Assembly (NCBI RefSeq): GCF_901709675.1
Contig: NC_051096.1
Location: forward strand, 7,219,001-7,283,000
Direction of reading: 5' to 3'
Length of the DNA stretch: 64,000 nucleotides
Source of the DNA: Syngnathus acus
Taxonomy: Eukaryota > Chordata > Actinopteri > Syngnathiformes > Syngnathidae
Under the pieces are notes generated by a model. That model saw only the letters and a program-made list of their open reading frames with translations, was not told where the DNA came from and made no database searches. The position numbers and the translations under genes are program-made. This document shows, in pieces, positions 10,679 through 25,600 of the stretch (position 1 is the first letter of the stretch; every line of letters begins with the position of its first letter).

Positions 10679-13600
10679 ATGCAGGCGCGGAAGAAATATG
10701 TTCTGCTGGGCTTGTGTACCTTCTGCTGGCTGGTTCTCTTTTACTTCGGTAGGGGAGTCCGGCTACCTGTACGTCTGCTCCGGATGCTGACGAGCCAGCA
10801 GGCCGAGATGGCGCGGCCCTGGCCCAACTGGACCGACCGGGCCTTCCTGCCGTGCTACGCTCACCTGAACGAGCTCCAGACGGACCCCGGGACCTCCGAG
10901 TCGCCCCGGCAACGCCGACAAGCGTGGTCTGTTATTTATAAGGACAGCCACTGCCGCATGGAGACTTGCTTTGACTTTTCGCGGTGTCGGCGTCGAGGGA
11001 GAGAAGGGTTCAGGGTGTACGTTTACCCTTCGGAAAAAAACGACCGCGTCTCTGAAAGCTACAAAAAGATCTTGACGTCCATATCGGAGTCCAGGTACTA
11101 CACGTCGGATCCACGCGAAGCCTGCTTGTTTGTGCTCGGGATCGATACCCTGGACAGAGACCAGCTGTCAGGACAGTTTGTGCACAATGTGGACGAACGC
11201 ATTCGGGGTTACCCTCTTTGGAATGATGGGCGGAATCACCTGATCTTCAACCTTTACTCAGGCACTTGGCCCAACTACACAGAGGAATTGGGTTTCAACA
11301 TAGGCCAGGCCATCTTGGCCCGAGCCAGCCTCAATACAGAACATTTCCGACCAGGTTTTGATATCTCCATCCCGCTCTTTTCAAAGGACCACCCGCAGAA
11401 GGGTGGCGAGCGAGGTTGGTTAGTGAGGAACACCACCCCGCCGCGGAGGAAGTACCTGCTGATGTTCAAAGGCAAACGCTATCTGACAGGCATCGGCTCA
11501 GATACCCGAAACGCTCTCCATCACATCCACAACGGGAAGGACATTGTGTCGTTAACCACGTGCCGCCACGGGAAAGACTGGGAAAAGCATAAAGATGCCC
11601 GTTGCGACCACGACAACCTGGAATATGAGAGGTAAGCTTGATTGGCAGTCAGTGTCCAAAAAATATTGTTTTTATACTACTAATCTCAAAACTGCAAACA
11701 CAATTTACGCTGAAACGGCAGTTGGTTGGCGTCTCCGTCTTGGAGCTTGTTTACATTGGGAGGTGGGCAGCAAACTGATGAAATTGCTTTGGAGTGCAAT
11801 GAATGAGCTCATTTATCCCGTGTAGTCCGTTATAGCGGACAGAAGGACACTAGCGGGAGTGCTTTTGTAGAAGTGGGATTTCTTGTATTAATCAGCCATC
11901 TATTGAAAAAAAACCATGCAGATAATCACTGCTATTCTTGTCATGAGCTTTTGGACCTGTGCCAGGCTTAATGAGGCTCTTAGAAGGTGGTACCAGGTTA
12001 ATGAGCGGATACATCTGCTCCGCCGCCAGATTAGCCTGGAGGGACGGGGTCAAGATCCGTCAAAAGGAGAAAGTGGGAGGGGTTGAAAAGGGACAAGCAA
12101 TGGAGGCTGGGAAGGGGGCGGGGCTAGTGAAATAGATTGAAATGAACAAATCGCTGTCATCAAATCCAATTGGATATTTATTTTAATCCATCAGATTTTT
12201 CTCAGGATTTGTTTTTATCCAGTCCTGCTTAGTAACAACCAAGTGGCAGTCCAATAACCTCCAAATTCATGAATTACTTTCAAAAGTTATTTGTGCTGCA
12301 TTAAGGATTAAAAAAAAATGAACCACAAAATTTAGAGACAAAAAAGTTTGAGGTTAGATGGTGTTCTGCTACCTAAGGCATCAAGGTAGGGAACAAGTCA
12401 TTAGATAAAGATACCACAAAAAAGAAAAAGTAACTTGGGGTTTCTTGGAGCAACTTTATGCAAGAATGGGTTGAGGCAGAAGGGTGACAAATGGGAGGAG
12501 AGGCACAACTTGAAGCACAAGAGAAGCCGTGCTGCAGCCTAATGGCCTAGTTTGCTTCGCTTTGGACCATTCTCGAAGAAAGTGAGGAAAAGAAAATGTT
12601 GTACAGTGAATGCAAATGAGCGGGAGGAGTAAAACCAGACTCGGGGTGGCGACTGAGATATGCAAAACGGGAGAGTGTACCTGAGTTCAATTTGGACCTG
12701 TGATTAAAAAGACATTGGGAACGGTGAACAAAATGGAAAACAGCTGCACTGATTTTTTGGGATTTTTTAATCCTACAAAAAAACTGATAAAGTCAGAAAA
12801 AAATGTTTGTTTTTTTCCTCCCCCTTAACAAGTAAATGCGTGTGTCAAATGTTAGCAAGTTAAGTGTTTCGGGCAACCCAGACGAGAAATGCGGCAGCTC
12901 ACTATAATTAGGGGAAGTGAAATTGTATCTTCCCAAGATGATGTGGTCTCTCTCGATGTGTCTGCAAGGCCGCTTTCGGATATTTGGAAAAGAGAGGAAT
13001 CATTGTGGCTCTTCAACACACTGTTCTCCATTGTTGCCTCCGACCCGCCAGCTCATACTTTTGGTTCCCGCATGTCAGTCTTCACCCCTAATATTGAGTC
13101 ACCAAGAACAACTTCACCCAAAAAAAATCCTTCTTTTTACTTCATTTATATTATAGAAATAGTTATTTGCAGCAAATGTCTGATTTTATATTCAGAGCTT
13201 TGATGAGTCCCCACATTCCGGCATTTAAATGGAGATCTTGTTCTGACCACAGCTATAAAGCAAACACTGAGAGATGTTTCATCTAACACGAAGACATGCT
13301 CGCGCGGTCACAAAACAAAATAGCAAATAATAAATCAGCACGCAAAAGCGCTCACTATTGACTTTGCTTTGCACTCCCCTTTTTTTTTTTTGCTCAGACT
13401 GCGGCTTTCCAAATTCCAAAAATAACATCTGATGCCTCAATCTTGGAAAAACATGAAATGTTGGTTAGAAACTACTTTGCTGTTCCTTCCTTGCATTGTG
13501 TGTCGCATTTTCACTCTCTACAATTCTTCCACGTCTCTAAGTAGCTTGCGTTTATCGTCGGGGGCATTAAAGGTAACACTTGCCTTGTGTTTACATTGAA

Positions 13601-16600
13601 CTCCGGTACAACCAATGACGGTCAAGGCGGATTAATGCTCCGGCTCGGACAGGCTAAACTATTTTTAAATATTCCGTACTTGTAAGTAGGATTGTGAACG
13701 GAAACTTGCATACAGTATGTTCTTATTTACACATGCAAGGTAAATAGCTGAAATGATTTGTTATGTTTGACCCATTTTCAACCCTTGTCACTTTGTAACT
13801 TCCCTCCCCTTGCTGCCTCTTAACAGTGGACTGCAAGTCTCCTAACATCATGCTCAGTTCCAGTATGAATAATGGAACAGCAACTTCTTGCCTTTCTCCC
13901 TGTGAAGGCAAACTTTCTGGTCTGGAAGATTTGACACACACTTGTGACTTGCACATTTTGCCTTCCATGCTAACTTAAGTCACGTCGAGTCAAATCGATG
14001 CCACTCTTGGACGATGCATGCAAAGGTCACGGCAGGCATTGTTGTTCCATTCGTCATCGAGAAATCGTGATGATTTTTTTTTCAGTAGCGATTATTCGTA
14101 TCGATATTTTAAGCGGATATTCATTTTGGCCGAAGAAAGCGGGGACTCGCTCGAGGGTTCTTCCATCTGCGTGGATAACTACCTAATAGGTGTCCATTCA
14201 AGGTTCTAATCGGGCTCTCCATCAACCTTTGCCGACGCTGGCGGGATCACAGCAGGAAAGGCCTCTGGCAACCTTGCTTGCTGTTATCCGGGCCGACTGG
14301 AGCGGAAAGACTTTGACAATGACAATACACTTCGTAGGGAGGAAGGCAGGGATGGAGCAAGACAAATTCCTTAACGAACAGGAATCCAGTGTCCTGTTTT
14401 CACTTTGTTTTTATAATCGGATAGCATCTGCTTGAACTTTTGACCCCATCACATGTGCTTTTTGTAAGCGTGGCGTAACGATCTGGAAAGCAAATCTTAT
14501 TTATTTGATTTCTGACGTCTAATATTCCAGTGAAGTACAGTTTAAGGCTTGACATATTTGTGATGAAGTTTTTTTTCCTCCATAAATGTATGTGGTAAGC
14601 CTATTAATAATCATCAAATTAAAATTTGAGTTCTTTTAATATATTTTTTAGGAATCATTTGATAGTTATACTCAATGGACGCCAAATGAAGTACAATCAT
14701 TTGTCATGATAATCCAAATCACAAAAGACTCACTAATGTATGCTGTACTAATCTGATCTCCAGTATAGACAGAGGTTTTAATAACTCTGCAAGGTATTGG
14801 GGTTAAACTGGTATTTACTGTACAGCAAATGAATGAGGTAAAGCTGCTGAATTTTTAACAGCGCAAATTAATGCAGGGTTCTGTTGTTATGCTTGTACGA
14901 GCAAAGCAATCACTGACATTTGACCTCGTTCTCTCGTTAGCCCAACTCCATGGTGACCTTGTCTTGTCAGGTCATACTTTTAGTTTTTATCATCCCAGCT
15001 ACCCTACATCAGCAAACACAGGAGACGATGTGTGCCGTAGTTAGACGCTCTTAGATTCTGCACACAGCTGGCAAGAAAATTGCAGCAAACATCATGAATT
15101 TCTCATGAGATCTGCTGTTGAACTTTAATTTAATGATTGCTGCAGTGGGACCGCTCCTTCTTTATCACCTTTGATGGATGAGAAGCAAGTTGCGAGCCGA
15201 ACCAGCCAAAATGGCGAGTGGCAAAAATGTGGCGGTTAATTGTTGCGTAATGTGGATGACTTAGTTGCAATCATAATAATAAAAAAAAAAAAAATCTTCT
15301 GCAACAGGTTACATGAGTCAGTTGAGCAAAACATGACATTCAATTAGTCATGCAGGTGAGAAGATTAGAACTTGCTACTTTCATACTTTCCACTCTGTCG
15401 AACCGACACGCAGAGTTTAATGACATTGAACAATTTGGTGGAAAATCACCCCCAATTATTCTCATTATAAATTACTTTCCCCTGTATTTGCATAGGGCAT
15501 GCTATTTACAAACCGCACGCACTAATGACCATACAAATTAGAGCCCTAAAAGCTACAGCGCCATTTATTGTATCACATTTCGGATTCAGTGCATTAAGCT
15601 GAACCCGTCTCCTCCCTCACAATACCCAAGTAAGCACTTACACACACTGTCACACTCCATCATGCTCTCTAATAGGATAATCGGAGGCGCTCCGTAGACA
15701 GAAGTAGGGTCGATCTATATTCCGTCTCTGCAATTCTACCTCCATGAACTCCAGGGAATCCATGGAACCAATAAATGTCTTGTGATGTATTCCACAAAAA
15801 ACAATCCATACTGCAACAAGCTCTGACTATTCTCTTAATGTTTTTTTTTTTTAAATATAAAGTACAAGTTTGGGCATATTTGGTAACTTAGTGTCTCGGA
15901 GTAGTTAATGATGTGTTTGTTAGCAAACTAAACTAAAAGTCACCGCCAAATAAATGCGCCTGTATTTGTCTTCAACGTGGCATTTGTTTAGATAAAAACA
16001 GCAGCAGATGGGCCAGAGAGACTGGAAATGTTATTGTGTCATAAAACATACGCTCCTATAAGTGTTCTCTGTGCCGCATTGATTTCCAAGGTTAATGTAT
16101 GATGATGATTAAACTTGCGGGTGGGCTTTATTGATCCCGGTGGAAAAATTCTGGTAACTAAGCAGCTATTGTAGAACAAGTGCGGTAAGTCATTCATATA
16201 AAAGGAGCGGCACTTAGGTTGGATTTTTCTTTTGCTTAATCAATATAAGAGATTTGCAAACATCGTGTTTTATTTTGGATCAGAGTGATCATCAATCCTA
16301 CTTGTATGATATTGCTAAACTGTTTTTAATTAGTCACTAAATAAATAAGTAGATAATAAAAAGTAATGAAAGAATTTTTTTAATATACTTTGATGGAAAT
16401 AAAATTGTATCCGATTATTCGATGGAGTAATCGATTAATTGGTTTTATATACTGACAATATTTGAATGTGCATTGACTTTAAGGTGAAACAGCACATTTG
16501 TGCCCGTAAGCCATTTTTATCTTCAAAATAAATCAAATACTTTCTGGTGGTGTGCTAGTTCACACAAAAACATTTGTCATCCCGTGAGACTGCTACCTTA

Positions 16601-19600
16601 GAATACTGATGTGCTTTTGTCGGGTGATTATTTGCTGTCTGTTCTGCCATCTTGTTTGGTTACACATCTCACTGGTGCCAATTGGGAGTAAAAAAAAAAA
16701 ACACAGCGATACAAATTATTCAGTACTCTCTTTCCACCCCCTCCCTCTTGTTTGCCGTAATGCATCATTGATCCATGCTGGGAAAAAAAATATTGCTAAT
16801 TCACCAAAGCTTTCTCTGCCTTATGCCCCGTCCGGGGCTGTTGACTTTATTCATCTCCTCGCCTCCTCGCTTATTGACTTCCCCGAAGCTCTACCCGTCA
16901 TCCCTGCTGGACTATTCTTGTCAAATGTTGCTAACGACGTCAGCGCTGACAACACCATCAAGAGATTAGTTAAAAGTCGAAGCATTGGACACTGAGGATC
17001 TTCTACTTTTTGAACGTATCTGTTCATTTTGTTTTTTAATTGGTCTTGGTGGGACTCCGTGGTCCATCCTTATGGAGTCTGGAAATGCTGTAGTATTTCA
17101 GAGTGAGAGATAACATAAAAATGAGGTCTCAGTTCAACCATTATGTCGCTCATTAAATCCCAGGCAGCTCTTGATTGGAAAGCTTCAGCAGCAACCGACT
17201 TGTGACTAATGCAGTAGCTGATTAAAAGGTGCTGTCTGGAGTTTATTTTCCACACTGGCACTAGCAAACAGTATAACTTGCTCCTTGGTGACAAAAATAG
17301 TTTGGAGTTTCCACTTTCCTCTTTCAATATAATAATTTTAATTTAAAGTATTTGATTTTACATGCACCACAAAAGAAGATAACACATTACAGTTCATTTT
17401 GCAAGTGGCACATTCTTTCCTCCTCTGCTATTTTTTGTAGATCGCACTTGCATAAAAATAACAATTTACATGACTTGTGACATGTGCATAACGAGCAAAG
17501 TGTCAATCACCATTTTGTTTTCATTACATCTTCCTTATCTCGCCTCCCCAGATGTTGGTGAGGGATGAGAAACTTGAGTATGGAAGTATTTGATTCTACT
17601 TTTGGCTGCAGTCTCTTCTTTTCAACTGGCTCTCCTCCAGAGGCAGCAGTGATTCTCTTCGCCTTTTCCGTGTAAAGCAAAGTGATCGGGCAGTTCCCTC
17701 GCTTGCCAGTAAACTGGTCGGAGCTAATTAACCACTAATCTCTCAGCTGTCACTTTCGGAGGCGGAATTTGGACTGACTTCAATCTCCCTTCTCTTGTCT
17801 TTGCTTTCTCCCAAAGAGCTTTCGGGTCCCTTTAGACAAGCACGGAGCGAGGCTCAAACCGGACCCCCGGTGCTCAGTCCTGACATCAAATACCTGGGCC
17901 TTATCCGGCTTTGACAGCCAGCAGACGTCAGCCACCTCCAGAAAATTGAAAGCTGGCCTTAATTGAGTGACAAAGCACTGTCATTTCATTGCAAACACTT
18001 GAGCAAGACCAAAAATAAATCATTTAAAATATGTCAGCCTTCCCAGGAAGGGAGTGGTTCCAGGACAGCTGGAATGTAATGGGATCCTTGAAATGGAATA
18101 TGGAGGGAAGCATCCCCGGTGTGCTTGCTTGTTTAGTTCCGAAGCTATCTACAGTCGCAATGTTTCCCAGCTTTTCATATTTTATATTAACACAAATGAA
18201 AACAGCAATATGCTGATTTGCGCCGGTGTTCTTTTGTCTTTAAAACTTAGCGAGATCCCTTTAAAGCCTGCCAGGCTCAGGTTACAGTGCGAGTGTTTCG
18301 CCCTAATTAAATGCAACATGTTGCTGTTTATGCTCTTAGGAGAGCAATTTGAGAGATTTTTGCAAGGCAGTCTGTGTATCCCGCTCTAGCACAAATGTTT
18401 TGTCGTATTTTCTCTATCTGAAGGTCCCGCTGTTACTCATTTATTTGAACATTTCCCTTTGTTTATTCCTCACTTTAAGCTTGGTACTCCTGCTGTACAG
18501 TTTTCTGTTAATATTTATATGCTGCCATGCTGATAAACCCGTTTTTTGTTTTTTCATACTCAGACAAAATACCACATTAGGCGAGTACCACCGACCTTGA
18601 ATTCTTGAAGGACGCCGATACCAGCCACCGATACTTAAAGCAAAACAGCCCGTTTGCATCAAAAAGATAAAATGATCATTGTGTTATGTAAAATTTAATG
18701 CATGACAAGTTCTAGTGGTATCGGTATTTGGTATCGCTATCAAACATCCTAATTAAAAGTGAATTTTAAAAATATACCTGAACAAAATGTGGAAGTACAT
18801 TTATAGTATTATGGTAAAATTATTTTAGTTTTGAGCTTACTGTTTCCACACAGCCAACTGCGTATAGATCTTATTTTGAGAGCCATTATATCTTGCGCCC
18901 TTGGAAAGTGATTTGTTATTATTGTAACCCTGAGGGCAGACTTATTCAATAATATACTCCAAAGCACGGCCAAGCCAAGCAGCCATATTTGCCCTTAAAA
19001 AAAAACAATTTCTCTTGTGGCGCCACCTCTGACATTTTACACCTGAGGCAGCCAACTACTGAATGTTTTCTTTGGCACAATGAAAGGTTATACGTCATCC
19101 CAGAGCCGATTACTCGTCCGGTCCAATAATAATTTGTGTTTCTACAATTTAGCTTGCTTTGCAACACGGACTTGAGCTTCTGAGTCATTATATTTCTTCG
19201 ATGTCTGTATCCTTATTTTGGAACCCTCCACAGGGGCATAATTGAGTGCGTGCTATAATACAGAACAACACAACCCACCCCGGAAGACGCACTATACTGT
19301 CGATGATTGTGTCGCTGCTGGAAAATGCACACTCTCAACTCCACGTCTAATTAACTTTCCGCTCCATTATCTGCGTGTTTATGTTACATGCGTGTGTGAG
19401 GAAAAGAGGGGGAGGTCTGATTTATCATGCTGCTTTCATTAAATTATTCAAAATGGGATATGCACTATTGAAATGCAGTTAAAGTAAACAAGCAGGAGGT
19501 GGGAAGATGCCGGTGGAAAAACTCTTGAGTTATTTTGTTGTTAGTGGCGCGCCGATAAACGTTCATCTCAAAGTAACGGTGCAGCGATTCTCACATGAAA

Positions 19601-22600
19601 GGCTATTAGGGTATATCTTGTTTTTGTTTGTTGGACACTCATTCTATGAACAGAAGAGCAACAAGGGAGCTGCTGGAATAACCACAGCACTAGTCAGTCA
19701 TTCATAATGCAAATCTTATCTTTCAAACTTCTACTTCAGTTTTTTTTTAATCTTGATCAAGACCAGCAGCAGAAAATGTATAAAGCCTCAGCACTGTTGT
19801 TTATTTCCCAATCTGAAATGTTGGTAATGTCCAACTTTTTTGGAGCTGTCTCAGCACATAACGTCATGATTGATGCGAGTGGAGTTGCAGTTGTTTGCTA
19901 GCAGCGTTCATTTCGATGCTGTCAATCACGAGGAGGGCAGTTCAACTCAAAATGAAATTTTGCCGTTTCTCTACGTTTGATTCAATTTAACATCCCTCCT
20001 CTATTTGCTTCAAGGAAAAATACATTTGTAGCTATCATGCAGCACGGACTACTTCAAATTTCAATCATAGTAAACATACTAGAGGACTTTTATGACTTCA
20101 GTATATTTCATTATAAATATATGTATATATTTTTTTAACAATGACAGACTTTATAATTAAATTCCCAATATTATAAAATGTTGATAATCCAATTCCCATT
20201 TTGTAGTTGTTTGTTATTGTGCTTGTTTACCGGCCTCCAAGCCATCCAGCCAGCAGACTCTCAATGGAATGTTCTGGAGAGGCTCTGGAATGAGTCCAAG
20301 TCCTCCACAGTGCAGCCACTGTCTCCACCTCTTAGTGCTACTCAAACTCTGGATGGTCCGTCTGCATGAATATATGTAGAGTTTGTGAACATCCCGGGGG
20401 GTGATCAATTTCAAATGTTAATGTTTGCATCTTAAATGCTAAAATGCTTCTCGTGGAGTAATGCTGAACCCTAAGAGTGAATTTTATAATTATATATAAT
20501 TACTTTCTTGTCATTACCCGGAGTTGACAATCATGTTTATGTGCCTTTCGGCGATTTATATGCGAGTGGTTGCTCAGCTAATTTTGTTATTGTTTTTCTT
20601 CATTGGATTACAAGCGAGTGCATTCTAGTTTCTGTCATTCAGAGCAGTTCACAAAAATAATCATTCTTTTTTCTCCTACTATGTTGTTTGAGTTTGCTGA
20701 ATGTGCGGGAAAAAAAATATTTTAACAGGAATTTGCAAAATGCAAAAAGCAGACAAAGCTTTAAGAGTAAATGTTCATTTTGCTTGTTAATTGCAAAACA
20801 AGTGCTGCCAATATGCAAACTGAATTCAACTGTGCGTAAAAGCTGTTTTGTAGTTGGATAAAATGGAAACCTCATTGGGCATTCAAAGTTGTTTGTAGGC
20901 TGTAGATGCATTAGACTTGTGCACAATCAATAGGCCTGACTTGACTCACTCAACCTTGTCTGGTTTTTGTCTGAGGAATCCATAATTCAGTCCATATGCC
21001 TTCCATCTTTCTTTAACATGTATGATAACAGCATGATAACTTAAAATCAGAACTGCTTCGATCTCCACAAGCAGCGGAAATGTAGATCAACAATCACCTG
21101 ACCTCCCTAAAGGCCTTGCCCTCCTTCGTCGTCCCCCGAGACGGCATGTAATCACCACTCAGCTTGGGTCTGAAAGCGTTGGCATCTACTCTATACAGTA
21201 GTACATTTTAATTCCAATGTACGGGAGGAAGCTTGTCAATTATTTATGTGCTGCGCGTCCACTTGAGTGAAGATGGTGAAGCAGCTTTTGTCAAGTGGTG
21301 GAAGTTTTGGAGGGTGGTGAAATGCAAGAAAATGACATTGAGAAAGTGTTGGTGGCTTCTTAGTATCTGCTCGTATATTTTAAATGAAGGACTCAAGCAA
21401 GTTTACGGGATTACAATTTCTGTTGTATGACATCAGCCAAATTTAAATGCGTCAGTTAATACCACACAGCCGATTACAAAATCTGTATTTATTTTTCTTT
21501 TTTTCAGGGTTTTGGTTTCCATAGGGCTTTTTCTTTTTCTTTTTTTCCAGGTGTTTACTATATCGTCAGTCAAACAGACACTTATGTGAGCATGAATTTG
21601 TAAATATGCATATGCACCCCCCAGGCCACATGTTGAAATGCGACCCCATTTCAAGAAGGCTGTTGCACGTTGGCAATGTCAACACCGTAAAGTAAAGGCC
21701 GCAGTGAAGAGGAGCTGCCACCCCGCGCCGCACCGCGCCCCGCCGCTCCTCCATTGATTGATTTCACAAGCCTTTTAGTCTCTCTTTGCTACTGCTTGAC
21801 TTAATGCTTCCTCCACTAATATATTCCCCCTTTTCCCCTCCATCACTGAACATTTTGAATTGACTCCCGTTGCCGCATTGTAATTTATCTCTTTTTCTTG
21901 TCTTGGCACTCTGTAATTCTCCGTGCCCTTCGGCCGACTTCAAACTTGAACGACTCCTTGTTTATGACCCTTGCGAAAAAAAAAGGACATCTGTTTTCTG
22001 CCTACCTTGTGCTGTCTCTTTGACTCTTGCTCGTACTCCCTTTTTTCTGCTCCACTTGTCTGTGCACATCTGCAACGATTGGGCTCCAGCCCGCTCAATA
22101 TCCAATTGCAGGCGAAAATTCAGTTTTGACTCGCACCTTTAGAAAATTAGAAATGATGTGACGAAAGTAATTAGTGTGAATGTTTGATAGTTTTTTTACA
22201 GTGAGGTAACATAGCTATAAAATAAAATCATAGGTTACATAAACTAGAATGAATTTTGTTTTGAATGTAATTTGACTGTCGGCCACTAGATGGTGACAAG
22301 TATGTTGACTTGTTCTTACCAGTTCCCTAATTGAAGATAATAAACAACTACTGTTGTAACTTCATTTACAAAATGCCTCAGAGAACCGTTGAACATATGC
22401 AAACAGACTGAAGTGTTGATTTATAATTTCCATAACAATATATATAGAAAGAGACAGCGCAATATTGCTCATAGCATAGTTTCCTCAAGTTCCTCATTAG
22501 GTCAGCCTCAAGCGCATTGAAAGCCGGGTGATGTTTGGAATCTCGTGTTACACATATTTAATCGAAAGCAACATTTTTCATCAACATATTTCTTCAAGTG

Positions 22601-25600
22601 GCAAAATGTAACATTGCTGTGCAGTTGCATCAGACAGCCGTGCTAAACGTTTAGATTCAACACTTTACCGCACAAGGCCGTGTCGGGAAATGGATTTGAA
22701 AGAGTGAAATATTATGATAAATGGGACCACTATATGAATAGCGCCTCTATTTAGAGGCGGCTCCATAAAACAAACAGCCGTCCGACCATCGTAAAACACA
22801 AGGTCGGCGCCGTTTGAAGTCTGACAAGGAGTTCTCTATTTTTGCAGGCTGGAGGCTAATCTCTCGTGACGCACATTTCATTAAAAGAGGGGGAAAAAAA
22901 TCATTCTAGCCTTTATAGTAGCAGCTTTTGTTTTTTTACGGGAGTTGGAAAGAAAGGTTTTATACATTTGAGTGATGGCCACAGACACGCACGCGCACAT
23001 TCTCCAATGATCCAGCAGTCTCTGCAAACTTTCCCACACATTTGAGTTGAAAAGAAGCTGCAGCATGGCAGCCATACCTATTGTAGGCCCCACCTGTGCT
23101 CTTAGTGCAGCTGCTTGTCTATATGTAGCAAATGTTTGCTCAGAGCTTTTAATGGCAAGCGTTATTCCTCTGATGTCATCTTTGTTGTTCTCTTTGACTC
23201 CAACATTACCACATTTGCTTTTTGTGTGTTTTGCTGTTAAAACGGCTGCCGCTTGGTTTGCCAGCGAGCCAACAAAATGGATTAAGTTGAACTACGCTGG
23301 TCCGTGAGATTAAGAAGTCGTCATTGATATGGAAGTTGATGATAAAATGGTGTCTTTTATCTCACCCTGAAGATCATCTTAATGCTTGTTCACTGTTCCT
23401 TTCAGCATACAGCCATCTTTGTTCCCGCCCCTTTTCCATCTTATCTAATATAATAAATTATGGAGGAAAGTAAGAGCGAAATCCTTACTTCAAAGTCCCA
23501 TGGCAGGCCTTAGCCTTCTCCACTTTCCGTTAAGCATCCACTATGGAAAATGAAAGCAAGGTTTTGGCCCTTGCGCCTGCTGAGAGTGTGTGTTTGTGTG
23601 TGGTTTTTGTGCGTGTGAGTCAGTAACATCGCCTTGCTCTGTATTTATAAGCAGAGAACCTGATTTGAAATCAGTCACGCTAGACTTCCAGCAGACATAT
23701 TGTGCATGCTGGGAGAGATGGACCTAAAAAAAAAACAATGAGCTTTTTTGTGCCTTATTTTCTTACCTAAATATATAAGTATTTTTTTTATGTAGCCTTA
23801 TCAAACTATTACTCTCTGTCAAGATTACTCTACACTGCTAATTTTATATATCAAAAGTAGGTATTCGTGCTATATCCTAGGTATCGGTGCATTGGTATCG
23901 GACTACTCATCAACAACAGGCCAAGCTAATACGACATTTTTTCCTTGTGCAAAAATGGCGAATAGGTTGATGACTCCATGGCCATGTTAGTGTGCTGCTG
24001 TGCTTTTAGCCTAATGGAGAGACAGCTGTGCTCCCATTTCTATATATAACCAAACGACGCCGCGCGATGAGCCTTGTCACACCCACTCAGTCGCGATTCC
24101 ACCGAGCAGACCACTGTATTAATATGCACGGTATTTTTGTTACAATTAAAAATAGCCATAATAATCTGCTAGCTCGATGTAATTGTTTTCACAAACATGA
24201 CAGTTTTTTTAAACACCTTAGGGTGAACACTAAAAATGGTTGAAAGCGAAAATAAATCAACATTAAATAGATTTGGCGAAATGCACTTTCATAAGCCTAG
24301 CTGGAACTACTTAGGAGTACAGTATTTAATATTGCTGTAATCTGCATAATGCTGGAAATTTGGCAGTAAATGGATGTGGGACGCACTTTAAATTCTGATC
24401 TATATTTGGGAAGGCTTTTCTCCATGTGCCCTTTTTTGTGCAAAAACATCTTGCATGCATGTTTTTATTTGGCCTATAGCTCTCTGTGTGTGTGCGTTTG
24501 TCTGTGCGAGTGCTGGATTGAGGTATAAGTAACAGTGTTAAGGGATGAGCTGGTTGCGGGGTCGTATCTTTTCAGATTAGAGAGCTTAGTCCCTTCGCTC
24601 TGTGTAATTAACGAGAGATGGAGGGAGAGAGGCCGATAAAGACAAAGAGTAAGGGATGGACCCAGCAGAGGAGGAATTGTGTATTAACAGGATATGGGAG
24701 TGGACGTTTGTGTGTGTGTGGAAGTTGCAAAAGCGCAGCAAGTATTAAAGTAAACCCCCTTTTATCGCATTGTAAACATATTTGAATTTGCAATGGCTCA
24801 AGGATTTTTCTTTTCTCTCCCAGTGCTAATTGATGATTTGACATCTTTGTGGAATTGTGTGCAATTTTTTATTTTTTTTTTCCCATCCGTGTAACTGAAT
24901 TTGTTTACTCAGTCACATTAAGTCAGCATTCTAGTTCTGTGACAAGATGAGGTGCGGAGAGAGTGTGGAATGAAAGACGGATAGGAAGGAGCGAATGGAG
25001 GAGGTGGCTAATCCGTCCATCTGTTACAAGAAGACGCAGTGAGTTTGCCGTTGGAGGATGCTTCCTACGTTTGCGGAACAGCTGCGGGATAGGATTAAGC
25101 ACCGGGATGCAAATACCCCCCCCCCCCTGAAAAAAAATAAAAAATTTGGTTTAAGGAATATTGAGAAGAATTTGGAAAAGAGGAGATCTGAAAAAAAGAA
25201 ATCTATAAATACTGACAGTGGCAGTTAATCCATAGATTTGGTCAACCGTGCACATCATTTACAAATACACTAGTGCATTTCTTTGCTGATGACCTTTGAC
25301 CTTTAAAGCAGACATGATCAACTAAGCAGAAGCTGCTGTCAATCATACATCTTCCATAGCACCCGCCCCTTTGTTGCTTCCCATCACTCTTGACTTGCAC
25401 CGGGTCGATATCTGTTGAACTGTCACTCGAGTAAACATGAAGGGTCAGAGGTCGCGAACCTAATCAATAATGAACACGGAGAAAAGAGAAGAAACTTGAA
25501 GGAGGTTAAAACTAAGTGGAAGAGATTGGAAAATGGTAAAAGCACTCAAAAGAGGGCAAGCTTCCTTATCACACACTACACACACATACACCAGCTTTGA

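Noticed and set aside
16609-16995. 128-codon plus-strand frame in ext1 intron 1
   Set aside because: It contains a lysine run from a homopolymer, and shows no domain and no splice or start context.
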